A model generated the notes under the pieces. That model did not search any database. It had not been told where the DNA came from and saw nothing but the letters and a program-made list of their open reading frames with translations. Below, in pieces: positions 9,899 to 19,675 of a stretch of 64,000 nt of DNA (its first letter is position 1; each line of letters opens with the position of its first letter). Where the stretch lies: the NCBI GenBank assembly GCA_002708905.1, contig PAPM01000035.1, forward strand, positions 186,001 to 250,000, read 5' to 3'. The DNA is from Pseudomonadales bacterium (GTDB lineage: Bacteria; Pseudomonadota; Gammaproteobacteria; Pseudomonadales; Ketobacteraceae). Both the position numbers and the translations under genes were made by a program.

Positions 9899-11626
9899 CT
9901 AGCTGGATGGGGTGATCCGTGACTGTATGAACTGGATCACCTCGTCAGCCGGAACGCTGACCTTGTCGTTTTCCCGGCGATGTTTGTACTCATAGGCGCG
10001 TTCTTCGATGCCGCGATCACTGATTACGATACGGTGGGGCACACCAATCAGTTCAATGTCTGAGAACTTCACACCGGGACGCTCCTTGCGATCGTCATAC
10101 AGCACTTCGATTCCCAGGTCAGTAAACTGTTTATAGAGTGCATCGGCGGTTTCCTGCACGGCAGGCGATTTGTGGTTGTTCAGGGGTACGATCGCCAATT
10201 GGAAGGGCGCGATAGCTTCCGGCCAGATAATACCGAACTTGTCATGGTTCTGTTCAATGGCGGACGCCACCACCCGGGTCACCCCGATGCCGTAGCAGCC
10301 CATGGGCATAATATGATTCTTGCCATTCTCGTCCAGGACTGCAGCCTTTAGGGCTTCACTGTATTTTGTTCCCAGCTGGAAAATATGTCCCACCTCGATA
10401 CCGCGTTTGATGCTCAGCGTACCGTTGCCGCAGGGGCTTGGATCGCCTTCCACTACATTACGAAGATCGGCCACTTCATTATAGTGTGCGTCCCGTTCCC
10501 AATTGGCGCCGGTCAGGTGGAAGCCGTCTTCATTGGCGCCGCATACAAAATCAGCCATGTTTATCACACTGCGATCAGCAATTACCGGTATGCTCAACCG
10601 GACAGGGCCGATTGAGCCCGGTTTGCAACCGATAGCCTGTTCCACTTCTTCGTCGCTGGCAAAGGTGAGTGGGGCCGCCACCAACGGGTGTTTCTCGGCT
10701 TTGATGTCGTTCAGTTCTTTGTCACCGCGGAGCACCAGGGCGACAAGGGAGGTTTCACCTTCTGCGGCGGTGCCGTGAACGATCAGGGTTTTGACGATCT
10801 TATCCGCGGCCACTTTCAGGTAGCCGGAAACCTCTTCAATGCTGTGTTGATCTGGAGTGGATACTTTTGTCAGTTCAGCGCCGGGTTGTGGGCGGTCAGC
10901 GCCGATCACCAGGCCCTCAGCCATTTCCACGTTGGCCGCGTAGTCGCTGCTGTCGCTAAATGCGATATCGTCTTCACCGGAGTCGGCCAACACATGAAAC
11001 TCGTGGGAACTGTTACCCCCAATGCTGCCGGTGTCGGCCAAGACGGGGCGGAAGTCGAGACCCAGTCGGGTAAAGATGCTGCTGTAGGTTGCATACATCA
11101 GGTCGTAGGTTTGCTGCAGGGATTCTTCATTCAGATGGAAGGAATACGCATCTTTCATGATGAATTCCCGCGAACGCATGATGCCGAAACGGGGGCGGAT
11201 TTCATCCCGGAATTTGGTCTGGATCTGGTAGAAATTACAGGGCAGTTGCTTGTAGCTTTGGATATTGTTACGCACCATGTCGGTGATGACTTCCTCATGG
11301 GTTGGGCCCAATACGAAATCCCGATCATGGCGATCCTGAAATCGGAGGAGCTCCGGACCATAGGCATCCACGCGCTGGGATTCCTGCCACAGCTCCGCCG
11401 GTTGTACTACCGGCATCAACACTTCCATGGCGCCGGACTTGTTCATTTCTTCCCGGATAATACGTTCCACTTTTTGCAGTACCCGTAAACCCAGGGGCAG
11501 CCAGGTATACAGTCCAGAGGCCAGTTTTCGAATCATGCCGGCCCGCAACATAAGCTGGTGGCTGATGACTTCGGCGTCCGCAGGGGTTTCCCTGAGTGTG
11601 GCAAGCAGGTATTCGGTGGTCTTCAT
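9899..11626 (-). CDS. proS: Prolyl-tRNA synthetase, bacterial type
   Basis: A 575-residue class II aminoacyl-tRNA synthetase that charges tRNA-Pro. The N-terminus [20 protein letters not shown], motif 1 in the [17 protein letters not shown] region, motif 2 ([10 protein letters not shown]) and a central YbaK-like editing insertion (about residues 220-400) show the bacterial type, with an anticodon-binding domain at the end. The frame is open five codons further to a TTG at 11641, but the conserved N-terminus starts at the ATG at 11626. Its ribosome binding site is weak. Confidence 0.95.
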   Translation of the reverse strand: MKTTEYLLATLRETPADAEVISHQLMLRAGMIRKLASGLYTWLPLGLRVLQKVERIIREEMNKSGAMEVLMPVVQPAELWQESQRVDAYGPELLRFQDRHDRDFVLGPTHEEVITDMVRNNIQSYKQLPCNFYQIQTKFRDEIRPRFGIMRSREFIMKDAYSFHLNEESLQQTYDLMYATYSSIFTRLGLDFRPVLADTGSIGGNSSHEFHVLADSGEDDIAFSDSSDYAANVEMAEGLVIGADRPQPGAELTKVSTPDQHSIEEVSGYLKVAADKIVKTLIVHGTAAEGETSLVALVLRGDKELNDIKAEKHPLVAAPLTFASDEEVEQAIGCKPGSIGPVRLSIPVIADRSVINMADFVCGANEDGFHLTGANWERDAHYNEVADLRNVVEGDPSPCGNGTLSIKRGIEVGHIFQLGTKYSEALKAAVLDENGKNHIMPMGCYGIGVTRVVASAIEQNHDKFGIIWPEAIAPFQLAIVPLNNHKSPAVQETADALYKQFTDLGIEVLYDDRKERPGVKFSDIELIGVPHRIVISDRGIEERAYEYKHRRENDKVSVPADEVIQFIQSRITPSS

Positions 11627-11775
11627 CGGGAGAATTCTCAACCTCGGGTGTTATGGCTATTGGAATGAGCAAACAGGGCACCGATTTTACGGCTTGTTGC
11701 GGTCCATAACAATAAAGGTGATTTTCAAGGGCTAAAAAGCCATCCCCGATCCGAGCGGAGGGGGGAGAGAGGGGA

Positions 11776-11800
11776 AAGAAAAAGGGGCTTGCGCCCCTTT
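11776..11800 (-). terminator. Intrinsic terminator of the HU-like gene
   Basis: AAAGGGGC at 11781-11788 pairs with GCCCCTTT at 11793-11800 over a 4-base loop. Read on the minus strand it is followed by a T-rich tail. It lies just after the HU-like stop codon and before proS, separating the two transcripts. Confidence 0.85.
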
Positions 11801-11804
11801 GTTC

Positions 11805-12266
11805 TTAGGAAGCCATGTCTTTCAGCTTCTTCAGCGGCAGGACCTTGACACGGGTGCTGGCAGGCTTGGCTGCAACATCCATGGTTTCGCCTGGGCGGAA
11901 GGGGTTGGGAACGTTTTTGCGTGCTTTCTGTGCAGGCTTCTTGATGGTCTTGATTTTCATCAGGCCTGGTACAGTGAAGGTTCCCACACCGCGTGGTTTT
12001 ACATGGGCTTCAATCAGGGTGCTGAGCTCATCCAACACGGCCTGAACCTGCTTGCGGCTCAATTCAGTGTTTTCGGCGATGGTGTTCAGAATCTGCGTTT
12101 TGGTCATGGCTTCTTTTACTGTCACGGCCTTTTTAGGGGCTGCTTTGACAGGAGCAGCTTTTTTGGCTGCCACTTTTTTAGCAGGCGCCTTTTTGGCAGC
12201 TACTTTCTTAGCTGGTGCTTTTTTGGCGGCCGCTTTTTTAGCAGGAGCTTTTTTCTTTGCAGGCAT
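11805..12266 (-). CDS. HU-family DNA-binding protein with histone H1-like Lys/Ala tail
   Basis: A 153-residue basic protein. Residues 1-48 are almost only Lys, Ala and Pro, built from repeated KKAPAKK/KKVAAKK units like the tails of histone H1 and AlgP-type proteins. Residues 52-153 form an HU/IHF domain with recognisable LSRKQVQAVLDEL and NPFRPGETM segments. It would bind and compact DNA, the tail adding non-specific affinity. It has its own terminator and an AT-rich upstream region of about 200 bases. HU proteins with such tails occur in several gammaproteobacteria, but a function for this one is not known. Confidence 0.88.
   Translation of the reverse strand: MPAKKKAPAKKAAAKKAPAKKVAAKKAPAKKVAAKKAAPVKAAPKKAVTVKEAMTKTQILNTIAENTELSRKQVQAVLDELSTLIEAHVKPRGVGTFTVPGLMKIKTIKKPAQKARKNVPNPFRPGETMDVAAKPASTRVKVLPLKKLKDMAS
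12122..12257 (-). repeat. Short tandem coding repeats in the Lys/Ala tail
   Basis: Imperfect 15- to 24-base units encoding KKAPAKK- and KKVAAKK-like peptides are repeated head to tail across this stretch. They lie within the HU-like gene and could expand or contract by slippage or recombination. Confidence 0.7.
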
Positions 12267-12470
12267 GATTGCTTCCTTTGATTTTAGTTATGGCAAGTCC
12301 TGATGTTGAATTGCAAAGTATGAGCTTTGGAACTCAAAACAAAGCAAATGCAGCAACAGTTCCAGCTGTCGCGGATAATTATTGATCCTAATTTTGGGAC
12401 TAGCAAGTAAATAAATGCACTTTTTGCCTGTTTTTATAGGGTCTAACGCAAAAAAACGATGATTTTATCG

Positions 12471-13616
12471 TTATTGCTGCAGGGTTCTGGCTACTTCGTT
12501 AAATACGTTGACCCAGTTCGGATCAAAGTGAGTGCCCGAACAGCGGTTGATTTCCAGAACGGCACGCACAAAAGGACGTTTCAAATTGGTGCTGTATGCC
12601 CGTTCATGGGTGCGTGCCTCGAACGCATCGATGATGGCAAGAATCTTCGCGCCAGGGCAAATATGTTGACCGTTAAGGCCTGCGGGGTAGCCTTTTCCAT
12701 CCTCTCTTTCGTGGTGCTCGAGAACAATATAACTGGCCTGTTCCCAATCTTTCATCGCAGAAACCAGAGTGAAGGCTTGTTGGGTGTGGGAACGCAGCAA
12801 CGATGTTTCTTCTGCGTTTAATGGTGTTGTTTTGTGCAGGACGTGCAGGGGAAGAAACGCCATGGCGACATCATGCATGAACACTGCCCCTGCCAACTGG
12901 GCAGGTTCCACCGGTTCACCCGCGTGCCGGTTCATGGCCAGGCTTAATTGAAGAATGCGTGCCGTCCGGCCTTTCCAGTATTGGGAACGTTCTTCCAGGG
13001 GAGTGCTCAACTTGTTAAAGAAGAGCAGATCATCGTTCGGTTCGATGGAGAACTGCTTCAGGATTTCCAGGCAGTCCGCATGGGCGAGCAGGGTTTTTGA
13101 TGCAGAGGCGGGCTGCGGCTTTGGCTTTTGGTCGCGGCTGGTGATGGTATCCGGTGCCATGATGCCTAGTGCGGCGCGAATGGCCTGCTGTCGAGTCGGC
13201 TCATCTCCGGCAGCGGTTTGACTAATGTGTTGGCAAAGTGTATTCAATGCCGATTCCGTCAGAGGGGGAGCCTGCTGTTCGAGTTTCGCCAACACCATCC
13301 GGTGGGTGGTATCCATCGCCATCAGGATAACGTCGCTGAGGAAGGTGTCGTACGCCAACTGATCGTTACGGATAGCATCCAGAATATCTTCCACGCTTTG
13401 CAGCAGCGGGGACAGTTCCCGCAGACCCACGTAGATCAGGTTTCCTTTTATAGTGTGCACGGACCGAAACAGATCGTTTAGCAGCGTGTTGTTGGCCGGG
13501 TCATGCTCCAGGTCGATAAGAGCGTTTTCACAGTGCTGATGGGCCTCCTGAAAATCCAGAAAGAAGTCCTCCATCAGATCCCGTTGGAACTCGTCGTCGT
13601 GCATTTTGGTAGCCAT
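12471..13616 (-). CDS. Hpt domain fused to an HD-GYP phosphodiesterase domain
   Basis: A 381-residue cytoplasmic protein starting at the ATG at 13616, seven bases after a GGGAG (a GTG two codons upstream is less likely). Residues ~10-110 form a histidine phosphotransfer domain with HTIKGN and phosphorylatable His54. After a Pro/Lys-rich linker, residues ~180-370 resemble an HD-GYP domain: the HD pair at 248-249, HHEREDGKGYP at 301-311 and an ILAIIDAFEART helix. The product would link a phosphorelay to cyclic-di-GMP breakdown. No kinase is adjacent. Enzymatic activity is likely but unproven because the first metal-binding helix is only partly canonical. Confidence 0.82.
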   Translation of the reverse strand: MATKMHDDEFQRDLMEDFFLDFQEAHQHCENALIDLEHDPANNTLLNDLFRSVHTIKGNLIYVGLRELSPLLQSVEDILDAIRNDQLAYDTFLSDVILMAMDTTHRMVLAKLEQQAPPLTESALNTLCQHISQTAAGDEPTRQQAIRAALGIMAPDTITSRDQKPKPQPASASKTLLAHADCLEILKQFSIEPNDDLLFFNKLSTPLEERSQYWKGRTARILQLSLAMNRHAGEPVEPAQLAGAVFMHDVAMAFLPLHVLHKTTPLNAEETSLLRSHTQQAFTLVSAMKDWEQASYIVLEHHEREDGKGYPAGLNGQHICPGAKILAIIDAFEARTHERAYSTNLKRPFVRAVLEINRCSGTHFDPNWVNVFNEVARTLQQ

Positions 13617-13674
13617 ATTCACTCTCCCTGTCCGTGTTCATTTCAGTATAGGCGCTGAACAGTCAGCTCTGGTG

Positions 13675-13703
13675 CTGCCAAATGGGCGGCAACCCGCTAT
13701 AAT
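13675..13703 (+). promoter_or_regulatory. Sigma-70-type promoter for fmdB-aspS
   Basis: A perfect TATAAT at 13698-13703 is preceded by CTGCCA (4 of 6 matches to TTGACA) at 13675-13680 with a 17-base spacer. It is about 100 bases upstream of fmdB in the divergent intergenic region. Confidence 0.55.
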
Positions 13704-13803
13704 GTGGCCCCTTTTTCCGGATGGCTGGGGGGTTGGCCCCTGCAGTCGTCTTAAAATCTATTTAAATCATAGTGTTATAGGTTTTTGCTCGAGGTGTTTG
13801 GTT

Positions 13804-14067
13804 ATGCCAATTTATGAGTATCAATGCCAATCCTGCGGTCATGAGCTGGAAGCGATCCAGAAAATGAGCGATGCAGCCCTTACTGACTGCCCCCAGTGCA
13901 AGGAAAGCAGCCTTAAAAAGCGCATTTCAGCGGCCGGTTTTCGGCTTTCCGGCAGTGGCTGGTATGAGACTGACTTCAAAACCGGAAAGAAAAAGAATTT
14001 AACGAACCAGGATACTGGTTCCGCCAGCAAATCCGCCGACAAGCCCGCTGGTCCGTCGGCCAGCTGA
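13804..14067 (+). CDS. FmdB-family zinc-ribbon protein
   Basis: An 87-residue protein starting [16 protein letters not shown], the classic FmdB putative regulatory N-terminus. Two CxxC pairs (Cys8/Cys11 and CPQC near residue 34) form a zinc ribbon. The tail is Ser/Lys/Pro-rich and disordered. The family's function is unsettled. The frame is open upstream, but homology begins at this ATG. It precedes aspS by 40 bases, and this order is common in Pseudomonas relatives. Confidence 0.85.
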   Translation: MPIYEYQCQSCGHELEAIQKMSDAALTDCPQCKESSLKKRISAAGFRLSGSGWYETDFKTGKKKNLTNQDTGSASKSADKPAGPSAS

Positions 14068-14107
14068 TTGCAACCCTATACAGACGAATAAGACAGGTAT
14101 TAAAGCT

Positions 14108-15880
14108 ATGCGAAGCCATTACTGTGGCCATCTCAACGAATCTCACATTGACCAAACCGTAACGCTCTGCGGCTGGGTACATCGTCGTCGCGATCATGGT
14201 GGCGTTATTTTTCTGGATCTGCGTGATCGTGAGGGTATTGCCCAGGTAGTGGTGGACCCGGATACCGAAGAAGCGTTCGCACGGGCGGATCGTGTACGCA
14301 GTGAATACGTGATTCGCCTGACCGGCCGGGTGCGCAACCGTCCCGAAGGCACAACCAATCCCGAAATGCCCACTGGCATGATTGAAGTATTGGGTAAGGA
14401 ACTGGAAATCCTGAACGCGTCAGAAACACCGCCTTTCCAGTTGGACGAGCACACCAACGTGGGTGAGGATGTCCGGCTCAAATACCGTTACATGGATTTA
14501 CGCCGGCCGGAAATCCAGAATCGTCTGGCGTTTCGTTCCAAGGTAACCAATGCCATCCGTAATTATCTGGATGAACAAGGTTTCCTGGACGTGGAAACAC
14601 CTATTCTGACCAAGGCTACCCCGGAAGGTGCACGGGATTATCTGGTACCCAGTCGTACCCACCCCGGCAGTTTCTTCGCACTGCCTCAATCACCCCAGCT
14701 GTTCAAGCAGCTGTTGATGGTGTCTGGTATGGATCGTTACTACCAGATCGCCAAGTGTTTCCGTGATGAAGACCTGCGGGCGGATCGCCAACCGGAATTC
14801 ACCCAGATCGATATCGAAGCCTCCTTTGTTGATGAAGAGGATGTGATGGGTGTGGCGGAAAATATGGTGCGTAAACTGTTCAAGGATCTGCTGGACGTGG
14901 AACTCCCTGAATTCCCCCGCATGCCATATTCCGAAGCCATGTCCCGCTATGGCAGTGACAAACCGGATCTGCGTATTCCGCTGGAACTGGTGGACGTGGA
15001 TGATTTGATGCGTCAGGTGGAATTCAAGGTATTCTCCGGTCCGGCCACTGATCCCAAAGGGCGTGTCTGCGCGCTGCGCGTGCCCGGCGGCGCCAGCCTG
15101 AGCCGTAAGGAAATTGATGACTACACCAAATATGTGGGCATTTACGGTGCAAAAGGTCTGGCCTGGATCAAAGTGAATGAATTGGCCAAAGGCATCGAAG
15201 GCCTGCAATCACCCATCGTGAAAAACATGACCAATGTGGTGATGGAAATGATGGAGCGCCTGGGTGCGCAAGATGGCGACATCATCTTCTTCGGAGCAGG
15301 CAAAGCCACTACCGTCAATGAGTCCATCGGTGCTCTGCGTATTAAATTGGGTCATGACCTGAACATGGTAGAAGGTGAATGGGCGCCGTTGTGGGTGGTT
15401 GATTTTCCCATGTTTGAGGAAGACGACACCGGTCGCTGGACCGCGATCCACCATCCGTTTACGGCACCTTCCTGCGATCCGGAAATGCTGGAAAAGGATC
15501 CCGGTGCAGCATTGTCCCGTGCCTATGATATGGTTTTGAACGGTACCGAATTGGGCGGTGGTTCCATTCGTATCCACAGCCCTGAAATGCAGCGTACTGT
15601 ATTCCGCGCTTTGAATATCAGTGATGATGAAGCCAATGAAAAATTTGGCTTCCTGCTGGATGCCTTGAAATTCGGTGCGCCTCCCCACGGTGGCCTGGCT
15701 TTTGGTCTGGATCGACTGATCATGCTGATGACCGGCGCCCACTCCATCCGTGACGTGATTGCGTTCCCGAAAACCCAGACGGCAGCCTGCGTTATGACCT
15801 CGGCGCCTTCCACGGTGGATGCTAAACAGTTGCGCGAAGTGGGTATACGTCTGCGTCAGGAAGGCGAAAAAAAGGAGTGA
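14108..15880 (+). CDS. aspS: Aspartyl-tRNA synthetase (probably AspRS/AsxRS, bacterial type)
   Basis: A 590-residue class II synthetase: an N-terminal OB-fold anticodon domain (1-105), class II motifs 1 and 2 ([16 protein letters not shown] near residue 218), a bacterial GAD insertion (about 290-420) and motif 3 (GLAFGLDRL) near residue 535. It charges tRNA-Asp. In Pseudomonas this enzyme is non-discriminating and also makes Asp-tRNA-Asn for GatCAB; whether that holds here depends on an asparaginyl-tRNA synthetase elsewhere. yebC follows after 3 bases. Confidence 0.96.
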   Translation: MRSHYCGHLNESHIDQTVTLCGWVHRRRDHGGVIFLDLRDREGIAQVVVDPDTEEAFARADRVRSEYVIRLTGRVRNRPEGTTNPEMPTGMIEVLGKELEILNASETPPFQLDEHTNVGEDVRLKYRYMDLRRPEIQNRLAFRSKVTNAIRNYLDEQGFLDVETPILTKATPEGARDYLVPSRTHPGSFFALPQSPQLFKQLLMVSGMDRYYQIAKCFRDEDLRADRQPEFTQIDIEASFVDEEDVMGVAENMVRKLFKDLLDVELPEFPRMPYSEAMSRYGSDKPDLRIPLELVDVDDLMRQVEFKVFSGPATDPKGRVCALRVPGGASLSRKEIDDYTKYVGIYGAKGLAWIKVNELAKGIEGLQSPIVKNMTNVVMEMMERLGAQDGDIIFFGAGKATTVNESIGALRIKLGHDLNMVEGEWAPLWVVDFPMFEEDDTGRWTAIHHPFTAPSCDPEMLEKDPGAALSRAYDMVLNGTELGGGSIRIHSPEMQRTVFRALNISDDEANEKFGFLLDALKFGAPPHGGLAFGLDRLIMLMTGAHSIRDVIAFPKTQTAACVMTSAPSTVDAKQLREVGIRLRQEGEKKE

Positions 15881-15883
15881 TCT

Positions 15884-16630
15884 ATGGCTGGTCATAGCAA
15901 ATGGGCCAACATAAAACACCGAAAAGCAGCCCAGGACGCCAAGCGGGGGAAGATATTCACCCGCTTGATCCGTGAGATCACCATTGCCGCCCGCTCCGGC
16001 GCCTTGCCGGAAGATAACCCACGCCTGCGTTTGGCGATGGACAAAGCGTTGGCGGCAAACATGACCAAAGACACCATTGAGCGCGCCATCAAGCGCGGCG
16101 CCGGTGGTGAAGATGGTGGCCAGCTGGATGAGCTGACCTATGAGGGTTATGGCGTTGGCGGTGTGGCGGTGATTGTGGAAACCATGACGGATAACCGCAA
16201 CCGAACTGCCGGAGATGTGCGCCATGCCTTTACCAAGTTCGGCGGTAACCTGGGAACGGAAGGCTCCGTGGCTTTCCAGTTTACCAAGCGCGGGGAAATT
16301 ACCTTCGAACCCGGTGCCGACGAAGATACCATTATGGAAGCGGCCCTCGAAGCGGGAGCAGAAGATGTGGTTACCCTGGATGACGGCAGCATCGAAGTGA
16401 TTACATCCTGGGAAGATTTGGGTAAGGTGAAAGCCGCATTGGATCAGGCGGGCCTGGTCTCTGCCAGTGCTGAAATCAATATGGCGCCTTCGGTTCAGGT
16501 TGATATGGATCTGGAAACCGCCACCACCATTTTAAAAATGATCGACATGCTGGAAGAATTGGATGACGTGCAAAATGTTTATTCCAATGCCAACTTCACT
16601 CAGGAATTGATGGAACAAATGGATTCCTGA
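15884..16630 (+). CDS. yebC: YebC/PmpR-family transcriptional regulator / translation factor
   Basis: A 248-residue protein with the invariant N-terminus [14 protein letters not shown] and the KRGAGGE and [10 protein letters not shown] motifs of the TACO1/YebC family. Family members have been described as DNA-binding regulators (PmpR of quinolone signalling) and, more recently, as factors that help ribosomes through polyproline-like stalls. It lies 3 bases after aspS and ahead of ruvC, as in Pseudomonas. An intrinsic terminator follows. Confidence 0.95.
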   Translation: MAGHSKWANIKHRKAAQDAKRGKIFTRLIREITIAARSGALPEDNPRLRLAMDKALAANMTKDTIERAIKRGAGGEDGGQLDELTYEGYGVGGVAVIVETMTDNRNRTAGDVRHAFTKFGGNLGTEGSVAFQFTKRGEITFEPGADEDTIMEAALEAGAEDVVTLDDGSIEVITSWEDLGKVKAALDQAGLVSASAEINMAPSVQVDMDLETATTILKMIDMLEELDDVQNVYSNANFTQELMEQMDS

Positions 16631-16668
16631 AGCCTTGTTTGATTAACATTTGATCTGTTTTTAACCAG

Positions 16669-16703
16669 AAAAGGCCGATTTCAGCAAAGCGGCCTTTTTT
16701 TCG
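16669..16703 (+). terminator. Intrinsic terminator after yebC
   Basis: AAAAGGCCG at 16669-16677 pairs with CGGCCTTTT beginning at 16690, over a 12-base loop, followed by a run of T. It closes the fmdB-aspS-yebC transcript. Confidence 0.85.
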
Positions 16704-16807
16704 TCTGCAGTAGTCGACACACCTGTTGGTACTTTTTCATAACGGCTAAATCCTTATCTCCGTACACTGAACTCAATCGCGGGCACCTTCTCCTATATAT
16801 TCGCAAA

Positions 16808-16902
16808 CGCTTTACGAACTCGTGGGTGCTCGCGAGTAAAACGCCAGGAATGGCGTAACCCCCCCTAAAGCGGCACCACCCCGGGTGCCGCTTCTTTTTT
16901 CT
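16808..16902 (+). ncRNA. Candidate structured small RNA or ruvC leader attenuator
   Basis: No gene fits this interval, yet it holds three consecutive hairpins. A: ACTCGTG (16818-16824) with CGCGAGT (16831-16837), 6-base loop. B: ACGCCA (16841-16846) with TGGCGT (16851-16856), closed by a GGAA loop, a GNRA tetraloop that also contains a CsrA-like GGA. C: a 10-bp terminator stem, AAGCGGCACC (16868-16877) with GGTGCCGCTT (16884-16893), then CTTTTTT. Between B and C lies an unpaired run of seven C. A TATATT at 16796-16801 is a possible -10; no good -35 is seen. This could be a free small RNA, or an attenuated leader since ruvC starts 95 bases further on. Confidence 0.5.
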
Positions 16903-16994
16903 AAACTTATGAAATTAGTAGAAATTAGGTTCGACTCAAGAACCAGTGCTGCTAGACTAAGCGTCAAATACCAAGAAACGGGATATCCATTTTC

Positions 16995-17519
16995 ATGGCC
17001 ATCGTGCTGGGCATCGATCCAGGTTCCAGAGTCACCGGTTATGGTGTGATTGCCGCTGAAGGCTCCAAGCTCATATATATAGATAGTGGTTGCATTCGGA
17101 CCCAGGCTGCAGAGTCCCTCAGTGAAAAACTGGATATCATCTACCGCGGTATAAACGAAGTCATTCAGATGCACGCTCCGCAGGAAGTGGGCGTTGAGCA
17201 GGTATTTATGGCGCGCAATGCGGATTCTGCGCTGAAGCTGGGGCAGGCACGTGGTGCCGCCATTGTCGCCTGCACCTTTAACCGGATTCCCGTATTTGAA
17301 TATTCTGCCCGCCAGGTGAAGCAATCAGTGGTGGGTACCGGTGCTGCGGATAAGGTTCAGGTTCAGGCTATGATCTGCCGCTTGTTAGGGCTGGAAAAAG
17401 CGCCCCAGGCGGATGCGGCGGATGCGTTGGGGGTGGCTGTCTGCCATACCCATATGACGCAGGGAATGATTAGAATGGCAGGAGCCCGTAAGTTGAGAAG
17501 AGGGCGCATGCGCCGGTGA
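16995..17519 (+). CDS. ruvC: Crossover junction endodeoxyribonuclease RuvC
   Basis: A 174-residue Holliday-junction resolvase. The first catalytic Asp lies in GIDPGS (about residue 8), the Glu in [10 protein letters not shown] (about residue 68), and acidic residues in [11 protein letters not shown] near 140 complete the site. It nicks the two continuous strands of a four-way junction held by RuvAB. It is the first gene of ruvCAB, 364 bases after yebC; the gap holds the yebC terminator and the small-RNA candidate. Confidence 0.96.
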   Translation: MAIVLGIDPGSRVTGYGVIAAEGSKLIYIDSGCIRTQAAESLSEKLDIIYRGINEVIQMHAPQEVGVEQVFMARNADSALKLGQARGAAIVACTFNRIPVFEYSARQVKQSVVGTGAADKVQVQAMICRLLGLEKAPQADAADALGVAVCHTHMTQGMIRMAGARKLRRGRMRR

Positions 17520-17558
17520 TCAATACCCAATTTGCAGAGTAAGCGTTAAGAAAGGTCT

Positions 17559-18170
17559 ATGATCGGAAGAATCAAAGGTATCATCATCGAAAAGCAGGCT
17601 CCGGTGTTGTTGGTGGATGTGGCAGGCATTGGCTACGAAGTGGAAGCACCGATGACCACGTTTTACCGCATTCCGGAAGTGGGTAAAGAAGTTATTCTGC
17701 ACACTCACTTTGTAGTGCGGGAAGATGCTCAGCTGCTTTACGGCTTTTATGAGAAAGAAGAGCGTGAGCTGTTCCGCCTGTTGATCAAGGTGAATGGCGT
17801 CGGCCCCAAAATGGCGCTTGCGATTTTGTCTGGAATGGAAGGCTCGGAATTCGTGCGCTGTGTACAGGATCATGATACCAATACTTTGGTAAAATTGCCC
17901 GGTGTCGGTAAAAAAACAGCTGAACGGCTGGTTATTGAGATGCAGGATCGGGTCAAAGCCTTTACTCATTTGGCCCCACAACCGGAATTGACGGCTGTGT
18001 CCTCTGCTCAGCAACGTAGCCCCAGGGCGGAAATCAACGACGCCGAAAGTGCACTGATCGCACTGGGATACAAACCCACCGAAGCGGCCAAAGCCATTGC
18101 TGCCATTGATTCGGACGGGTTGAAGAGTGAAGAAATCATTCGCCAGGCGTTGAAGCGCATGGTGAACTAA
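17559..18170 (+). CDS. ruvA: Holliday junction branch migration protein RuvA
   Basis: A 203-residue protein with the usual three parts: an N-terminal OB fold (MIGRIKG through about residue 65), a helix-hairpin-helix domain ([13 protein letters not shown] near 80 and [12 protein letters not shown] near 115) and a C-terminal three-helix domain (from about 155, [12 protein letters not shown]) that contacts RuvB. It binds four-way junctions and loads the RuvB motor. It lies 39 bases after ruvC and 50 before ruvB. Confidence 0.96.
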   Translation: MIGRIKGIIIEKQAPVLLVDVAGIGYEVEAPMTTFYRIPEVGKEVILHTHFVVREDAQLLYGFYEKEERELFRLLIKVNGVGPKMALAILSGMEGSEFVRCVQDHDTNTLVKLPGVGKKTAERLVIEMQDRVKAFTHLAPQPELTAVSSAQQRSPRAEINDAESALIALGYKPTEAAKAIAAIDSDGLKSEEIIRQALKRMVN

Positions 18171-18220
18171 GACCGTATACAAGGCCAAAACTAAAAAGCT
18201 GGGACTAAAACGAAGGCACT

Positions 18221-19261
18221 ATGATCGAATCAGATCGTTTGATATCACCGCAGGGATCAGGGGAGGATGCCCATGATCGCGCAATCCGCCCTACATCGTT
18301 AGCGGATTACACAGGTCAGGAAGCCGTTCGTGAACAGATGGATATATTCATTTCTGCTGCCAGGGGGCGAAATGAAGCACTGGATCATACCCTGATTTTT
18401 GGTCCTCCCGGACTGGGAAAAACCACCTTGGCGAACATCATTGCCAACGAAATGGGTGGCAATCTGAAGAGTACCTCCGGGCCGGTATTGGAAAAGGCAG
18501 GGGATCTGGCGGCTTTGCTGACCAATCTGGAAGAAGGCGATGTGTTGTTCGTCGATGAGATCCACCGCCTGAGCCCAATGGTGGAGGAGATCCTGTATCC
18601 GGCGATGGAGGACTACCAGCTGGATATTATGATCGGCGAAGGCCCCGCAGCCCGTTCCATCAAAATCGATTTGCCCCCTTTTACCTTGGTTGGCGCCACC
18701 ACCCGTGCCGGTTTGCTTACATCCCCGTTACGGGATCGGTTCGGCATTGTGCAGCGCCTGGAATTCTATTCCGTGGAAGAGTTGGCCAGGATTGTGTCCC
18801 GCTCCGCCAATATATTGGGCGTGACGATGGAGCATGACGGCGCAGTGGAAGTGGCTCGTCGCAGCCGCGGTACACCCCGTATCGCCAATCGCCTGTTACG
18901 CCGGGTGCGGGATTTCGCCGAGGTAAAAGGGGATGGTCATGTAACCGCTGACATCGCCGGTAAAGCGTTGGATATGCTGAAGGTGGATTCCCACGGCTTT
19001 GATACCATGGACCGTCGTCTGTTGCTCACCATCATGGAGAAATTCGACGGTGGTCCGGTTGGGGTTGAGAGTCTGGCGGCAGCCATCAGTGAAGAATCAG
19101 GTACGCTGGAAGATGTCATCGAACCCTACCTGATCCAACAGGGCTTCATTATGCGAACCCCAAGAGGCCGGGTGGCGACCCGGACGGCTTACCAGCATTT
19201 CGGTCTGAATCCTCCCCGTGATGCCTCTCCGCCAACGCCGGATTTGTTTAGCAATGAGTGA
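18221..19261 (+). CDS. ruvB: Holliday junction branch migration ATPase RuvB
   Basis: A 346-residue AAA+ helicase that pumps DNA through the RuvA-bound junction. Walker A (GPPGLGKTT) lies near residue 65, Walker B DEIH near 112, the sensor-1 GATTRAG region near 160, and the winged-helix C-terminus includes the PRGRVAT arginine-rich segment. Full length. The ybgC start codon lies inside its last 8 bases, coupling ruvCAB to the tol operon. Confidence 0.96.
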   Translation: MIESDRLISPQGSGEDAHDRAIRPTSLADYTGQEAVREQMDIFISAARGRNEALDHTLIFGPPGLGKTTLANIIANEMGGNLKSTSGPVLEKAGDLAALLTNLEEGDVLFVDEIHRLSPMVEEILYPAMEDYQLDIMIGEGPAARSIKIDLPPFTLVGATTRAGLLTSPLRDRFGIVQRLEFYSVEELARIVSRSANILGVTMEHDGAVEVARRSRGTPRIANRLLRRVRDFAEVKGDGHVTADIAGKALDMLKVDSHGFDTMDRRLLLTIMEKFDGGPVGVESLAAAISEESGTLEDVIEPYLIQQGFIMRTPRGRVATRTAYQHFGLNPPRDASPPTPDLFSNE

Positions 19262-19658
19262 ATTTTTCATACCGGTTCGGGTCTATCTGGAAGATACCGA
19301 CGCTGGCGGCATTGTATATTATGTGAATTATCTTAAGTTCATGGAGCGGGCTCGAACCGAGTTGCTTCGGCAATTGGGGTCACAGTTTGGAGAATTACTG
19401 GAGCGGGGATTGCAGTTCGTCGTTCACAGTGTGGATGCGCAGTATCGAAAACCAGCCAGGGCGGACGATGAATTACAGGTGTCAGCCCGGGTCGAAAAAA
19501 TCGCCCGCACTTATATTTTGTTCCACCAACAGGTGAAACGGGGTGAGGACCTGATGTGTGAAGCCCGCATCAAGGTGGCCTGTATTGATGCAGTCAAGCA
19601 CAAACCTGCTGCCATACCTCAGGAACTACAGCAACAATTTGCCGAACAATCGGCCTGA
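19254..19658 (+). CDS. ybgC: Tol-Pal-associated acyl-CoA thioesterase YbgC
   Basis: A 134-residue hotdog-fold thioesterase. The motif [24 protein letters not shown] near the N-terminus holds the catalytic Asp of the 4-hydroxybenzoyl-CoA thioesterase family. It hydrolyses short acyl-CoA or acyl-ACP and is linked to phospholipid metabolism at the inner membrane. The start is the ATG inside the end of ruvB; an open extension to 19218 is unlikely. First gene of the Tol-Pal set. Confidence 0.92.
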   Translation: MSEFFIPVRVYLEDTDAGGIVYYVNYLKFMERARTELLRQLGSQFGELLERGLQFVVHSVDAQYRKPARADDELQVSARVEKIARTYILFHQQVKRGEDLMCEARIKVACIDAVKHKPAAIPQELQQQFAEQSA

Positions 19659-19675
19659 ATAGGAGACCTTCTCTC

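Noticed and set aside
15209-16225. 338-codon minus-strand frame across aspS and yebC
   Set aside because: Spans two conserved genes and the 3-base gap between them; no domain recognised.
16812-17324. Minus-strand 170-codon frame over the ruvC start
   Set aside because: Antisense of ruvC extending into the candidate small RNA; no coding features.
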